Position numbers and translations under genes: made by a program. Positions 34,664 to 44,707 of a stretch of 64,000 bases of DNA are shown here, piece by piece (position 1 is the stretch's first letter; each line of letters opens with the position of its first letter). The DNA is from Proteiniphilum sp. UBA4977 (lineage in GTDB: Bacteria; Bacteroidota; Bacteroidia; Bacteroidales; Dysgonomonadaceae). Location of the stretch: NCBI GenBank assembly GCA_002398565.1, contig DGZP01000078.1:62001-126000 (forward strand), read 5' to 3'. A model generated the notes under the pieces. That model saw only the letters and a program-made list of their open reading frames with translations. It was not told where the DNA came from and made no database searches.

Positions 34664-36382
34664 ATGGCAAATTTTTATACAGATACACCGCAATTCAGAC
34701 ATTATCTTCAGCATCCACTGATGAAGCGAATTGTGGAATTAAAGGAGCGAAATTACGCAGATAGGGAGACGTATGACTATGCACCCATTGACTTTGAAGA
34801 TGCGATGGACAGTTACGATAAAGTACTGGAAGTGGTGGGTGAGATCTGTGGCGAGATCATTGACCCCAATGCCGAGGAGGTAGATCACAACGGTCCTACC
34901 GTGGCCGATGGACGGGTAACCTATGCGGCAAACACACAGGAAAATCTTGATGTACTTAACAGGGCAGAGTTGATGGGAATGCGGTTTGGGCGCAGGTATG
35001 GGGGACTCAACTTCCCAATGGTACCTTATATGATCAGTGCCGACATTGTGAGCCGTGCCGATGCCAGCTTTCAGAATATCTGGATGCTGCAGGATTGTGG
35101 TGAAACCATCTATGAATTTGGAGATGAGACACAAAAAAACAACTATATAACCAGGGTGGTGAAAGGGGAAACAATGTCGATGGATCTCACTGAACCCGAT
35201 GCCGGGTCAGATCTTCAAGCGGTTATGCTGAAAGCCACCTTCAATGAGAAGGAGAATCAGTGGTACCTGAATGGTGTGAAGCGCTTTATCACCAATGGAG
35301 ATGCCGATATTCACCTGGTGCTGGCCCGCTCCGAGGAAGGAACTAAGGATGCCCGTGGCCTGTCGATGTTTATCTATGACAAGCGCACTGGCGGCGTGAA
35401 TGTGCGCCGCATCGAAAATAAAATGGGTATCAAGGGAGCACCCACATGCGAACTGGTTTTCAAGAATGCCAAAGCTGAGCTTGTGGGCAGTCGTCGGATG
35501 GGGCTTATCAAATATGTGATGTCACTGATGAATGGCGCCCGCCTGGGTATCATGGCTCAGTCGGTAGGTATTTCCGAGGCTGCAACCCGTGAAGCGTATC
35601 AATATGCAATTGAACGTCGTCAGTTTGGGAAGGCCATCATCACCTTCCCTGCGGTATATGAGATGCTGGCAAATATGCGGGCCAGGACCGATGCATCACG
35701 TAGCGTACTTTACGAGACCTGCCGCTTTGTGGATATGTACAAGACTTTGGAGGATATTGCACGGGAACGCAAGCTGACACCCGAAGAACGGGAGGAGATG
35801 AAATATTATTCGCGTCTGGCCGATGCTTTTACACCGCTGGGGAAGGGAATGAGTAGCGAGTATGCAAATCAGAATGCTTACGATGCCATCCAGATTCATG
35901 GCGGCTCGGGCTACATGAAAGATTACAAATGCGAGCGCCTTTACCGGGATGCCCGCATCACCAACATCTACGAAGGAACTACACAGTTGCAGGTTGTGGC
36001 AGCCATTCGCCATGTCACCACCGGCACCTATCTGCAACGTATGACAGAATATGCTGCCATGCCGCTCACTCCCGAACTGGAGCCACTGAAGAACGTATTG
36101 GTACATATGACGGAAACGTATGAAAAGATGGTAGAGCAGGTCGTTTCTGCCAGAGACGAGGAATATCTCGATTTCCATGCACGCCGCCTGGTGGAGAGTG
36201 CCGGACACATCATCGCGGGGTATTTGCTTTTACAGGATGCAAACAAAAATCAGGAACTGTTCCGTCGCAGTGCGGAGGTGTATGTCCATTATGGTCGGAA
36301 TGAAGTGGTGAAAAACTACAATTTCGTCACCCAGTCGCGTATCGAAGATTTAGGGTACTACAAACCGGTCTTCAACGCGTAA
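34664..36382 (+). CDS. Acyl-CoA dehydrogenase family protein
   Basis: An FAD enzyme of 572 residues that passes electrons to the ETF encoded just upstream. It has the flavin-binding MDLTEPDAGSDLQAVMLKAT and the RRQFGKAIITFPAVYEMLAN segments. The catalytic glutamate region is ITNIYEGTTQLQ. A C-terminal extension of about 120 residues (ETYEKMVEQVVSARDEEYLD) places it with the longer bacterial AcdA/FadE-like proteins. The substrate is unknown; Bacteroidetes often carry this trio for amino-acid or short-chain acyl-CoA oxidation. Confidence 0.94.
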   Translation: MANFYTDTPQFRHYLQHPLMKRIVELKERNYADRETYDYAPIDFEDAMDSYDKVLEVVGEICGEIIDPNAEEVDHNGPTVADGRVTYAANTQENLDVLNRAELMGMRFGRRYGGLNFPMVPYMISADIVSRADASFQNIWMLQDCGETIYEFGDETQKNNYITRVVKGETMSMDLTEPDAGSDLQAVMLKATFNEKENQWYLNGVKRFITNGDADIHLVLARSEEGTKDARGLSMFIYDKRTGGVNVRRIENKMGIKGAPTCELVFKNAKAELVGSRRMGLIKYVMSLMNGARLGIMAQSVGISEAATREAYQYAIERRQFGKAIITFPAVYEMLANMRARTDASRSVLYETCRFVDMYKTLEDIARERKLTPEEREEMKYYSRLADAFTPLGKGMSSEYANQNAYDAIQIHGGSGYMKDYKCERLYRDARITNIYEGTTQLQVVAAIRHVTTGTYLQRMTEYAAMPLTPELEPLKNVLVHMTETYEKMVEQVVSARDEEYLDFHARRLVESAGHIIAGYLLLQDANKNQELFRRSAEVYVHYGRNEVVKNYNFVTQSRIEDLGYYKPVFNA

Positions 36383-36453
36383 AGGTTCACTGTTTTCGGT
36401 TATGTAATGATCTCCAAAAGCTGAACAAGATTATAAATTAAAATTCCTGTGAT

Positions 36454-36480
36454 AGAGCTCGGTATTATACCGGGCTCTTT
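36454..36480 (+). terminator. Probable terminator of the etf operon
   Basis: An 11-bp inverted repeat (36454-36464 and 36468-36478, one G-T wobble) with a three-base loop and a short T run, 71 bp after the acyl-CoA dehydrogenase stop. Confidence 0.65.
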
Positions 36481-36793
36481 CCATTTAGCCTGTTTTTTAT
36501 TCTTTCATTGTTGTTAGGTAGCGGACCTTCCAATCCTGCGTTTCAGCTTTAATAATCCCCAAAAAGTTTTTGTCTGACTTTTGGGGTCGTATATTCCGAG
36601 TTAATCCCTTTCTTTTGATTCGAACAGATACTGGAAATAATTTGTAGAATTAACCGGAAAGGTGAAAAAATATTTTTTGCAACGTTTGGGTGTTTTGTTT
36701 CGTCAATAATATTATAAAGTGGTCTCAGTACGTTATCAAATTCAACAAAAATTAAGAGTGAGCGATGTTCGTTGAAGAAAAATAGCCAATATT
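36481..36793. other. Intergenic stretch with a second hairpin
   Basis: No gene is supported here. A CCCCAAAA/TTTTGGGG inverted repeat lies at 36557-36586 and could act as a terminator on either strand. The rest is AT-rich and otherwise featureless. Confidence 0.4.
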
Positions 36794-37222
36794 ATGAAAA
36801 GTGAAATTTGCATTTTTATCCTATTATTAATGGGAATTTTACTCTTTTCTTGTGAGGAGAGAGATATTGATTTTGAAAGTGAATATGAAAGAAGCCATAA
36901 AGTATGGTTGACCTTTAAAGAATCATCCGGTAATACCCCTTTAAGGGAAGTCCTAATTAAGGGAGATGAGCTGTATGTAACCATTACTGCAAGCGGTTGC
37001 GACGGTTCTAGATGGGATACACGGCTAATAGATTCCGGTAAACTGGCCTATTCTAATCCTCCACAGCGCTATGCTAAAATAGAGTTTGTGAACAACGAAA
37101 TCTGTCTGGCTGTGATATCCAGGACTTTCGTCTTCGACCTTAAACCACTCCGGGCAAAAGAAACCCGAAAAGTCTGTATCAATTTAGAAGGATGGATACA
37201 ACCCTTGTTATATATATATTAA
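36794..37222 (+). CDS. Hypothetical lipoprotein, 142 aa
   Basis: A small lipoprotein with lipobox LLFSC (Cys20) followed by an acidic linker (EERDIDFESEYE) and a mostly beta-strand domain. Two further cysteines (GCDGSR and EICLAV) may form a disulfide. I do not recognise the family. In the next 220 bp another frame reads protein-like text (NDWYQYGVIQKKS and onward), so the gene may once have been longer and broken by a frameshift. Confidence 0.55.
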   Translation: MKSEICIFILLLMGILLFSCEERDIDFESEYERSHKVWLTFKESSGNTPLREVLIKGDELYVTITASGCDGSRWDTRLIDSGKLAYSNPPQRYAKIEFVNNEICLAVISRTFVFDLKPLRAKETRKVCINLEGWIQPLLYIY

Positions 37223-37444
37223 CCGAAAGTTGGCGTTTTTTATGGGATACTCCCAGTCCTCAATCCCTTCGGATAAAATTTTTATTCATTGTCACTGATC
37301 GACAGCGATTTTGTGTGTCGGAGCACATGGAAGATGTACCGGAACGACTGGTATCAGTATGGAGTTATACAAAAAAAGTCGATTTTCCACGAAACCTTTA
37401 TCACGGAGAACTGCGGAAATCAATGTTTGGAAATCTAAAATTAC

Positions 37445-38353
37445 TTATCTTTTTCCCGGTCTAAAGAGTAACTCCAGTTTCGGTTGCGGACGCATCTTTC
37501 CGGTAAACATGTCCCGCATCCAGATCATTCCGGCCTCCACGCCGGTAGTTGTGTTGAACCAGTGCTCCACAGAACCGCCGTAGTAGGGAGTGCTCATCAC
37601 CGGCATCATGGAGGCTGTGGTGCTGTTGTTCTGCTGCATCATTGGTATCCCGCCATAGCCGTTTAGATACCAGTTGTCGTTCAACCGGTAACGCCCGTGC
37701 AGATCTATCATCACGGCAGACTGAGAGACCCCGAACGTATTGCCTGCCGTTTGCATATAAGACAGACCTCCATCGACCATCAGGTTCCGGTTGATCTGGT
37801 AGCTGGCGTCCAACCCCGTGCTCCAGTGGGGCAATACACCGAAGTCGGAGTAGTAGCTGCCACTGGCACCCAAAATAAGCCGTGGGGAGATAAGATATTT
37901 TGCTCCGGTGCTCAGATTGTAATAGTTGCCCTTGCCGAAATAGGGCGTTTCCATCAAACCTAACGTAGCGGAACTATAGATTAGGAGGTTGCGTGAAGGT
38001 AGCATGCTGGCAACTACCGTGCGGCTTTTCGTATTGATAAAATCAGAAGCGGCACCGGACCACTGTATGGGAGGGAGTGGGGACGAGCCTCTTTCCCTGT
38101 TCAGGCTGATCCTGTGGCGCTGGTAGGGTGTGAATTGTGGCACCAGGTTATCTGCCGGATTGAGGCGGGGTAGCCGCAGAGGCATCGTCTCGTTGCGATT
38201 AATTGCCAGTGAGTCAGCCGTAAACTCCGATAATCTCCCGGACTCCAGCTTAAGACTATCCTGCTTCATCGGGTTATCCTGAGCTGGAAGGGTTGTGACA
38301 GGCAACAGTAACAACAAAGGCAGTAGCAATAAAAGAAAATAAAAACTTCTCAT
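37445..38353 (-). CDS. Secreted outer-membrane beta-barrel-like protein
   Basis: A 302-residue protein with a long leucine-rich signal peptide (to about PAQ, residue 25) and a disordered linker. A C-terminal half of alternating strands follows (ILGASGSYYSDFGVLPHWST, LMVDGGLSYMQTAGNTFG, YLNGYGGIPMM, KLELLFRPGKR), suggestive of a small beta-barrel. The family is not recognised. It has its own -7 promoter and no operon partners. Confidence 0.65.
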   Translation of the reverse strand: MRSFYFLLLLLPLLLLLPVTTLPAQDNPMKQDSLKLESGRLSEFTADSLAINRNETMPLRLPRLNPADNLVPQFTPYQRHRISLNRERGSSPLPPIQWSGAASDFINTKSRTVVASMLPSRNLLIYSSATLGLMETPYFGKGNYYNLSTGAKYLISPRLILGASGSYYSDFGVLPHWSTGLDASYQINRNLMVDGGLSYMQTAGNTFGVSQSAVMIDLHGRYRLNDNWYLNGYGGIPMMQQNNSTTASMMPVMSTPYYGGSVEHWFNTTTGVEAGMIWMRDMFTGKMRPQPKLELLFRPGKR

Positions 38354-38384
38354 ATGAATAAGTACTTAAAGAATGAGGTGACTC

Positions 38385-38392
38385 CAAAGTTA
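38385..38392 (-). promoter_or_regulatory. -7 promoter element of the beta-barrel-like gene
   Basis: The minus strand reads TAACTTTG, matching TAnnTTTG, 31 bp before the ATG at 38353. Confidence 0.55.
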
Positions 38393-38576
38393 ATAAACTT
38401 TTTAGGAACCTGATGTGAAGTATAGCTTGTCAAATTGTTCCTTTTAACATTTAAGAGTTGCTTGTTCCCGCTTTTTTCCTTTTCTTTGTTATCAAAATTC
38501 AATAAACGCTAAAATCGATTGCCTATAAGTCCTCTTTACTCTACTAATTAACATAACAATTAAAGAAGTAAAGCAA

Positions 38577-39170
38577 ATGGATACTTTCTGCACGATGACC
38601 GATGAAGAATTGGTCGTTTCGTACGCTTGTGGCAATAACAATGCGTTTGATGTGCTCCTCGAGCGTCATAAACAGCCCCTTTACACCTATATTTTCTATA
38701 CAGTCCGTCACAACGGTCTCGCGGAAGATATTTTTCAGGATACCTTCATAAAGGCCATTACTACAATCAAACAGGGTAGATATACAGAGAACGGTAAGTT
38801 CAAGGCATGGCTTATGCGTATTGCACACAATCTGATGATCGATTATTTCAGACAGAAGAAAAGCGAAAACACTGTTTCCTGCGACGACTATGAGCCGGAT
38901 TTACGGAATAATTCTTCCTTCTGTGAAAATACCATAGAGCTTGAGTTGGTGCGCAGGCAGGTGCTCAGCGATGTCAGGAAGCTTGTTGCCTCTTTGCCTG
39001 ATTCGCAACGGGAAGTGCTGGAAATGCGTTACTACAGGGATTTGAGTTTCAAGGAAATTGCGTTACAGACCGGAGTGAGCATCAATACGGCTCTGGGACG
39101 CATGCGCTATGCGATACTTAACATGCGCAAAATGGCTGAAGATCACAAGATGGTACTTACCATGGATTAG
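38577..39170 (+). CDS. RNA polymerase sigma factor, ECF-like sigma-70 family
   Basis: A 197-residue two-domain sigma factor. Region 2 includes LLERHKQPLYTYIFYTVRHN and EDIFQDTFIKAITTIKQGRY with RIAHNLMIDYFRQKK. Region 4 includes LPDSQREVLEMRYYRDLSFK and EIALQTGVSINTALGRMRYA. No anti-sigma gene lies next to it, unlike the common sigma/anti-sigma/SusCD arrangement, so the signal is unclear. A strong terminator follows 11 bp after the stop. Confidence 0.93.
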   Translation: MDTFCTMTDEELVVSYACGNNNAFDVLLERHKQPLYTYIFYTVRHNGLAEDIFQDTFIKAITTIKQGRYTENGKFKAWLMRIAHNLMIDYFRQKKSENTVSCDDYEPDLRNNSSFCENTIELELVRRQVLSDVRKLVASLPDSQREVLEMRYYRDLSFKEIALQTGVSINTALGRMRYAILNMRKMAEDHKMVLTMD

Positions 39171-39181
39171 GAAATTCCAAT

Positions 39182-39210
39182 AAAAAAACCCGGATTATCC
39201 GGGTTTTTTT
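39182..39210 (+). terminator. Terminator of the sigma factor gene
   Basis: A perfect 12-bp inverted repeat (AAAAAACCCGGA / TCCGGGTTTTTT) with a TTA loop and T tail. It is symmetrical enough to work in both directions. Confidence 0.85.
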
Positions 39211-40016
39211 ATTGGGTAGGAGTTCAAATCGTTTTGCACGGACTGTGCAGATGTTTCTTTGCGTGCATTACTATTTTCAGTATTTCAAGTCAATAGAACT
39301 AAAAACAAACGTTTTAGGTTTATTTTTATCGTTCCATAAGGCAGATACTTCAGAATACGGATACTTCAAAAAATGTCTGAAACAGGGTTTGAAGCTGTTA
39401 AAGCAATCCTGAGAAGTCTCAATATCGTTCGGTTCGATAACTTTAAATCGTCTGATATTCATTTTTCCGGACTGTGAAGCAGAATCATTTACACGAACAA
39501 TTTTTTTGTTTTACGATTGCAGGCAGGCCCGCAACTGTATCGTCAAAAAACGCCCGCGTAACAGTATTCAACCTTTATGAAATCTGATCATTGTTTTGCA
39601 AACTGTTGCATCGACCACCGAAGAAGAGAAGATATCCGTGAAGATTTATCTCCCGACGGAGCCGGTGACAAGAGCTTTTGCAAAAGTTACATGTGGCAGC
39701 AGAAATTCATTCAGTTTCTTCTAAAAAGCAGTAAAGCCTTCGTCGTTAAAACATTGGAATGACAAACTAAGTTTATTCATCTCTCGAATGAAATTCTTCC
39801 GGTCGTGTGCAAAATGTCAAAGAACTCCTATATTATTTTTACGCTGTGCGTAATTGTGATTTATTGTTCTCTGCAAATATAACGTCCGGGAATGGAAAAA
39901 TACAAATATTTCGGGTTAAAAATATGAACAACTTCTTAACAAGTTCTTAACAGGATATCAACATTGGGATTAATGTGTTGTCCATTTGTATTTTACAGTC
40001 AGGTATGAACGGAAAG
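39211..40016. other. 800-bp gene-poor region
   Basis: No confident gene lies here. The minus strand holds a 61-codon frame at 39277-39462 (start MNIRRFKVIEPNDIETSQD), with a perfect -7 element at complement 39874-39881 about 410 bp further upstream. The plus strand has a short frame at 39577-39762. None matches a family I know. They may be decayed genes, or the region may encode a small RNA. Confidence 0.4.
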
Positions 40017-40367
40017 TCATGAATGATTAGATGTCATTTGTAGTCCAATAATTGAAAAAATAAGCGTACTAATAAAAAATATCCTCCAAAAAGTTACCGG
40101 TTCCCTGAATATCAGTATACCCAGTAGTACCGTGCTTGCTGCCCCGATACCTGCCCAGACGGCGTAAGCGGTTCCAGTTGGAATAGGGTGGGAGCCCCCC
40201 ATCGATTTAAACAACAAAAACATGCTCAAACTAACCGATACCAAAAAGATAAGCACCCAGAACCATACTTCTCTGCCCGATGTATGTTGTATTTTTCCCA
40301 GACTCATCGCGAAGGCGGCTTCAAACAGACCGCCAATGATTAAAAGAATCCAATTGATACTGACCAT
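40017..40367 (-). CDS. Small multidrug resistance (SMR) family exporter
   Basis: A four-helix inner-membrane exporter of 116 residues. The conserved membrane Glu is in IIGGLFEAAFAMSLGK (Glu16), with YAVWAGIGAASTVLLGILIF in helix 3. It would work as a dual-topology dimer driven by protons. The pattern is closer to the SugE/Gdx branch (guanidinium or quaternary ammonium export) than to EmrE, but this is uncertain. No guanidine riboswitch is apparent because only 18 bp separate it from the sbcC stop, so it is probably transcribed with sbcDC. Confidence 0.88.
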   Translation of the reverse strand: MVSINWILLIIGGLFEAAFAMSLGKIQHTSGREVWFWVLIFLVSVSLSMFLLFKSMGGSHPIPTGTAYAVWAGIGAASTVLLGILIFREPVTFWRIFFISTLIFSIIGLQMTSNHS

Positions 40368-40385
40368 AATAAATTAATATTAAGT

Positions 40386-43300
40386 TTATACTTCCCAACT
40401 ACGATGAATGATGCTGCCATGTTCCTCCTCGTTTTCTACACGCAGATGTACCTCAATCTCCTGCTGCATTTCCTCCACGTGGGAGATAATACCGACGATA
40501 CGGTTTTCCTTCCTGAGCGATTTCAGCGTGTCGAATACAATGTCGAGCGACTCCTTGTCGAGCGTCCCGAAACCTTCGTCCAAAAAGAAAAAATTCTGAT
40601 TGGATTGGGTAATTTGCTGAATATTATCGGCCAGAGCCAGGGCGAGCGAAAGTGACGCCTGAAAATTTTGTCCCCCGGAAAGTGTTTTTACACTACGCAC
40701 TTTTCCGCCGTTCATGAAGTCACGTACTTGGAAGTTGTTGTCCTCGGTGATCTCGAGACTCAGCCGTTGTCTGGTAAGTTGAAAGAAACGGTTATTTGCC
40801 ACATGGCAAAGGTTCTGCAGGTAAACGGAGGAGATGTAATTCACGAACCCACTTGCCATGAAGAGTGATTTCATCATGCGGATATTTTCTCCTCTTAACA
40901 GTAGTTCTTCCTGTTCTTTAAGAAGTGAAGTCCGACGTTCCATATTTTTCAGTAACTCCTCCAGCTTTACGGATACTTTTCCCCGTTCGTCGGCTTTTTG
41001 TTGTTGCTGATCTTTCGACCACCTGAACTCCGCAATGATCTTTTGATGTGCAGCACTATCATATTCACGTTCTCCAACCTCATTCCTGTATTGCTCAAAT
41101 GACGATTTTCTTTTCAGCAGCTCCTCGTAAAATGCTTTGATGTTTTGTTTTTCTTTCTCGGTACTGATCGTCTCGGAAAGAATGGCAATCACCTCTTCCT
41201 CCGACCGGAAATTTGATTCTTCAAGTTCACTTTGCAGTTGTTGCTCCAGGCTCTCTCTTGCCGTCTGCTCCTTTTTCAATTCATTACGGTTGATATCCAG
41301 CCGCACTTGAATGCGATCTCTTTCGCTGTTATATCCCTGAAGCTGTTCGTTTCCTGTGACATATTCCTTTTCAATGCGGTCTGATGCTGCCAGCAACTGT
41401 TCCCTCTCTATTTCAATGCTTTCGGCAGAATCATCTGTATATTGTTCTCTGTGTACGACTTTCAACTGCTGCTGTAGTGTTCTCAGTTGGGCCTGATGAT
41501 CCGTGAATGTATTCTTTAAATTCTCCAGCTTATCCCTGGCCGCATCTCTTTTTTTTGCCAACATTTCCAACTCTTCCGCAACTGTCGCGGCTGTTTTATC
41601 CTGTGTCTTTATCTCTTTGTCAATTCGTTTAGCCGTGTTAAATGCCTGATCGAGTTCCCCCTTATCGGCATATTTATCCCATATAAATTGTCCGTCATGT
41701 GCGGTGATCTTATGTAATAGTTCCTCTTTCTTATGCTGCCACGCAGATTTTTCGCGTCCAGTTTGCTGAATATTCTTTTCCAGCAGGTCGGTACTTCTTT
41801 CCAATCCGGTTATTTGTTTGATTCTTTCCTCCAGATAATTTTTTTCATCTTTGATTTTCAAAAGTCTCAAGCTGATATCTTCACTCCTATATAAGGCGGG
41901 GTGATGTGTGGAACCGCATACGGGACAGGGTGTTCCCTCTGTCAGATTTTCGGCATAACCCTTCAGCTTCTCCTTAACCCGTAAATGTGTTTCCAGCTCA
42001 TGTAAAGCCTGTTGTTGACCGACAATCTCCTCCATGACTTTTCGTAATTGTTCCCGACAAAGAGCAAAATCAATACCGGATGGTAACATATTTAGCAGCG
42101 GATCAGCCAACAACACTGTCTTTTCTCTTTCAAATTTTGCTTCTTCCAGGTAGTAACTTTCGATCTTCCTTTCTGTTTCGGTCAATTGTTCAACAAGATG
42201 TTTTCTCTCTATATGCCACGTGTTGATGGAGGATAACAGGGCAAGATCGGGCATTTTTTGACGCAGGATTTTCAGATTATTTTCGAGTTGTTGTTTCTCA
42301 CTTTTTCTAAATTCCGCTTCCTGAGATATCTTTGTCCAGTATTCTGTACCTTTAATCACCCTCGCCGATTCCTCTGCCATGTCTTTTTCGAGCGTCTTTA
42401 TCCGTAAGAGACAGCTTAGATCATCAGCTTTTCTTTTCAGCTCTTCCCTTTTTTCATATTCCGGTTTTAGTTCATCCAGAAACTTGGCCAGTCGTTCAAT
42501 CCCGACAATGATCAATTGTAATTTTTCATCGTCGGCGTGAATCGCTTCATTCCGCTCTTTTTCCTTTTTCCTGTGCTCCTTCAGTGATCCCAGCAGTTGC
42601 TTAAACCGGTTCACACATAACTCGTAGCGCGCTATTTTCTTTTCCAGTTCCTTGTAAACAGTCTCCTGCTTCTGCAGGGTTACATATTTTTTCTCGGCTT
42701 CCTCTTTCTTTTCGATCAAAAGCTGCAAACGACGGAACTGCTCTTCTTTTCTCTGATTTTGATCGATGATTGCCTCAAGCCCGTATATCTCTTTTTCAAG
42801 CTGCGATAACTGCTCCTGATATTGCTCTGCCTGTTCAGGAGATATTTCACCCAGTTGCTGCAACTTCCCGGTCACATTCTGAATCTTCTCGTTGTTTTTT
42901 CTCTCCAGGGAACCCACCCTGGAACTGAACTCAAACTTACCCAGGTTAAACAGTTCCTTCATCATCTGGGTACGGTCTTTGTTGCCAAGCTGTAGAAACT
43001 CCTGAAACTGTCCCTGTGGAATGATGATGGTACGCTTGAAGTTATCGTAACTCAATCCTGTTGCCTCTTCCAGTTCTCCGTTTCCGATCGGTACCCATTC
43101 TTTTGCGATCTTCCTGTAGGCCGATCGGTCAAGCGTCTTCACCTCATCAAATCGCCTGCTGTTGCGCTTGCCCGTTACAATGGAACGGAAGGTAGTCCGA
43201 TCCCTGCCCGCTTCAAATATGAAATCGATCAATAATTCATCCGATTTAAGGTTCATCATGTTGTAATAGCGGTTGTCCCTTTTGTGAAGCCGGTCAGTTT

Positions 43301-43463
43301 CCCCGTATATAGCAAAAGTGATTGCTTCGAGGATGGATGATTTTCCGCTTCCCACGCCGCCAAAGATGCCAAACAATCCGGCAGCAGTCAGTTTGGTGAA
43401 GTCAATGACCTGCTTTCTCTGATAGGAGTAGAGCCCCTGTATGGTGAGCGAGATAGGTATCAT
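40386..43463 (-). CDS. sbcC: Exonuclease subunit SbcC (Rad50-like ATPase)
   Basis: The 1025-residue SMC-like ATPase of the SbcCD nuclease, which opens hairpins and processes DNA ends. Walker A is GGVGSGKSS (Lys41). Long coiled coils flank a zinc hook CPVCG near residue 515. The ABC signature LSGGQNFQASLSLALALAD is near 926 and Walker B FFFLDEGFGTLD near 957. The length is close to that of the E. coli protein. Its ATG overlaps the sbcD stop by four bases, so the two are translationally coupled. Confidence 0.95.
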   Translation of the reverse strand: MIPISLTIQGLYSYQRKQVIDFTKLTAAGLFGIFGGVGSGKSSILEAITFAIYGETDRLHKRDNRYYNMMNLKSDELLIDFIFEAGRDRTTFRSIVTGKRNSRRFDEVKTLDRSAYRKIAKEWVPIGNGELEEATGLSYDNFKRTIIIPQGQFQEFLQLGNKDRTQMMKELFNLGKFEFSSRVGSLERKNNEKIQNVTGKLQQLGEISPEQAEQYQEQLSQLEKEIYGLEAIIDQNQRKEEQFRRLQLLIEKKEEAEKKYVTLQKQETVYKELEKKIARYELCVNRFKQLLGSLKEHRKKEKERNEAIHADDEKLQLIIVGIERLAKFLDELKPEYEKREELKRKADDLSCLLRIKTLEKDMAEESARVIKGTEYWTKISQEAEFRKSEKQQLENNLKILRQKMPDLALLSSINTWHIERKHLVEQLTETERKIESYYLEEAKFEREKTVLLADPLLNMLPSGIDFALCREQLRKVMEEIVGQQQALHELETHLRVKEKLKGYAENLTEGTPCPVCGSTHHPALYRSEDISLRLLKIKDEKNYLEERIKQITGLERSTDLLEKNIQQTGREKSAWQHKKEELLHKITAHDGQFIWDKYADKGELDQAFNTAKRIDKEIKTQDKTAATVAEELEMLAKKRDAARDKLENLKNTFTDHQAQLRTLQQQLKVVHREQYTDDSAESIEIEREQLLAASDRIEKEYVTGNEQLQGYNSERDRIQVRLDINRNELKKEQTARESLEQQLQSELEESNFRSEEEVIAILSETISTEKEKQNIKAFYEELLKRKSSFEQYRNEVGEREYDSAAHQKIIAEFRWSKDQQQQKADERGKVSVKLEELLKNMERRTSLLKEQEELLLRGENIRMMKSLFMASGFVNYISSVYLQNLCHVANNRFFQLTRQRLSLEITEDNNFQVRDFMNGGKVRSVKTLSGGQNFQASLSLALALADNIQQITQSNQNFFFLDEGFGTLDKESLDIVFDTLKSLRKENRIVGIISHVEEMQQEIEVHLRVENEEEHGSIIHRSWEV

Positions 43464-44689
43464 TTCTCTTCCTCCTCCTCTGCCAGAATCTCCTGAAAAA
43501 GCTTTATCATCTCTGCATTGGGCTCCTGTCCTTTTGTATATTTGAAATAGTCCCGGAAAAGGCCTTCCATGTTTTGATTCAGGTCTATCTGCTTTTGTTG
43601 CGGGTGAAACAGGTTCTCCACACGGGAGAGCTCAGGGATAATGGCCACAATACCATCATGGGCTGTCTGCAATTTTCTTCGCTCCTGGGCCGTGAGGTAA
43701 GTGTCGGTGACCAGTGTGAGCTCCACTAAAGCATTTTGATTTTTCGAAAGCCATTCCAAAGCATCTTCCATCCCTTGTGCCTTTTTACGTAGGAGCTGCT
43801 TGCCACAGGCGAGGGGAATTTCACGCACACTGGCTGTCTGGTCAGGTACAACCTCCACCAGCAAAAGATATTTTTGCTGGTTTGCTTCGGCAAAGCTGTA
43901 TGATAGCGGGCTGCCGCTGTAACAGGCCGGCGAGAAAGATGCATCTACACGCTGCATTCGGTGCAGGTGGCCTAGTGCCGTGTATTGAATCTGTGAAGGA
44001 ATATTTTCGGTGTAAATTGCCTGCGCACCTCCCACATGGAGAATTGGCTTCTCTTCTTCCGGCTCCTCGGGTGGCACATCACCTTTTCTGATCATAAACA
44101 AGTGAGACAGGAGTATGTTGACACCCCGCTTGTCGCAATATCGGTCAGCCAGACTTTGCCATCTTCTGCCCAACAGCGCGCGTAGTTCATCCTCGCTATT
44201 TTCTTCTCCCAGAAATGTTCTCAATCTGTATTCGCTTGCGTAGGGGGTGATCAGGATACGTAACGGGATGTTGCTGCCGGGCAAAGCGATTTCAAGAAAA
44301 CCTTCATCGGTTTTTAGTACTTTCAGTCCGGTTTCGAGCGTGAAGGAACTGACCTGTACGTTCGGATAGCCGGCAAAGATAATCCCACACTCGCGGGCAA
44401 GTGGATCGGGCGCTTCAATACGGTCGGGCGAATCGTGGTTTCCGGCAATGGCAATCACAGGCCGGTATCCGTTTGCGGTGAGTCTCTTCAGGGTTTTATA
44501 CAATAGGTCTATTGCCTCGGTAGGAGGATTAAATGTGTCGAACAGGTCACCGGCGACCACTACTATATCTGCCTCTTCCCTGTCGGCAATCTCACATATT
44601 TCCTGCATCACCGCTTGCTGTTCCTCCAGGCGGGAGAAGTTTTCAAGCCGTTTACCCAAATGCCAGTCTGATGTATGAAGGATTTTCAT
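43460..44689 (-). CDS. sbcD: Exonuclease subunit SbcD (Mre11-like)
   Basis: The metallophosphoesterase nuclease subunit of SbcCD, about 409 residues. Metal-binding motifs appear in order: HTSDWHLGK, VVAGDLFDTFNPP, IAIAGNHDSP, LLSHLF and TALGHLHRMQ. ATG 44689 (or 44692) is chosen because a -7 promoter element at 44708-44715 covers the alternative in-frame start at 44710. The gene is followed by sbcC with a four-base overlap. Confidence 0.95.
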   Translation of the reverse strand: MKILHTSDWHLGKRLENFSRLEEQQAVMQEICEIADREEADIVVVAGDLFDTFNPPTEAIDLLYKTLKRLTANGYRPVIAIAGNHDSPDRIEAPDPLARECGIIFAGYPNVQVSSFTLETGLKVLKTDEGFLEIALPGSNIPLRILITPYASEYRLRTFLGEENSEDELRALLGRRWQSLADRYCDKRGVNILLSHLFMIRKGDVPPEEPEEEKPILHVGGAQAIYTENIPSQIQYTALGHLHRMQRVDASFSPACYSGSPLSYSFAEANQQKYLLLVEVVPDQTASVREIPLACGKQLLRKKAQGMEDALEWLSKNQNALVELTLVTDTYLTAQERRKLQTAHDGIVAIIPELSRVENLFHPQQKQIDLNQNMEGLFRDYFKYTKGQEPNAEMIKLFQEILAEEEEEK

Positions 44690-44707
44690 CATTTGGTAAC
44701 TTTCGGA

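Noticed and set aside
37192..37464. A 90-codon plus-strand frame overlapping the end of the lipoprotein gene
   Set aside because: It lacks a start signal and runs into the antisense of the beta-barrel-like gene; composition is not protein-like.
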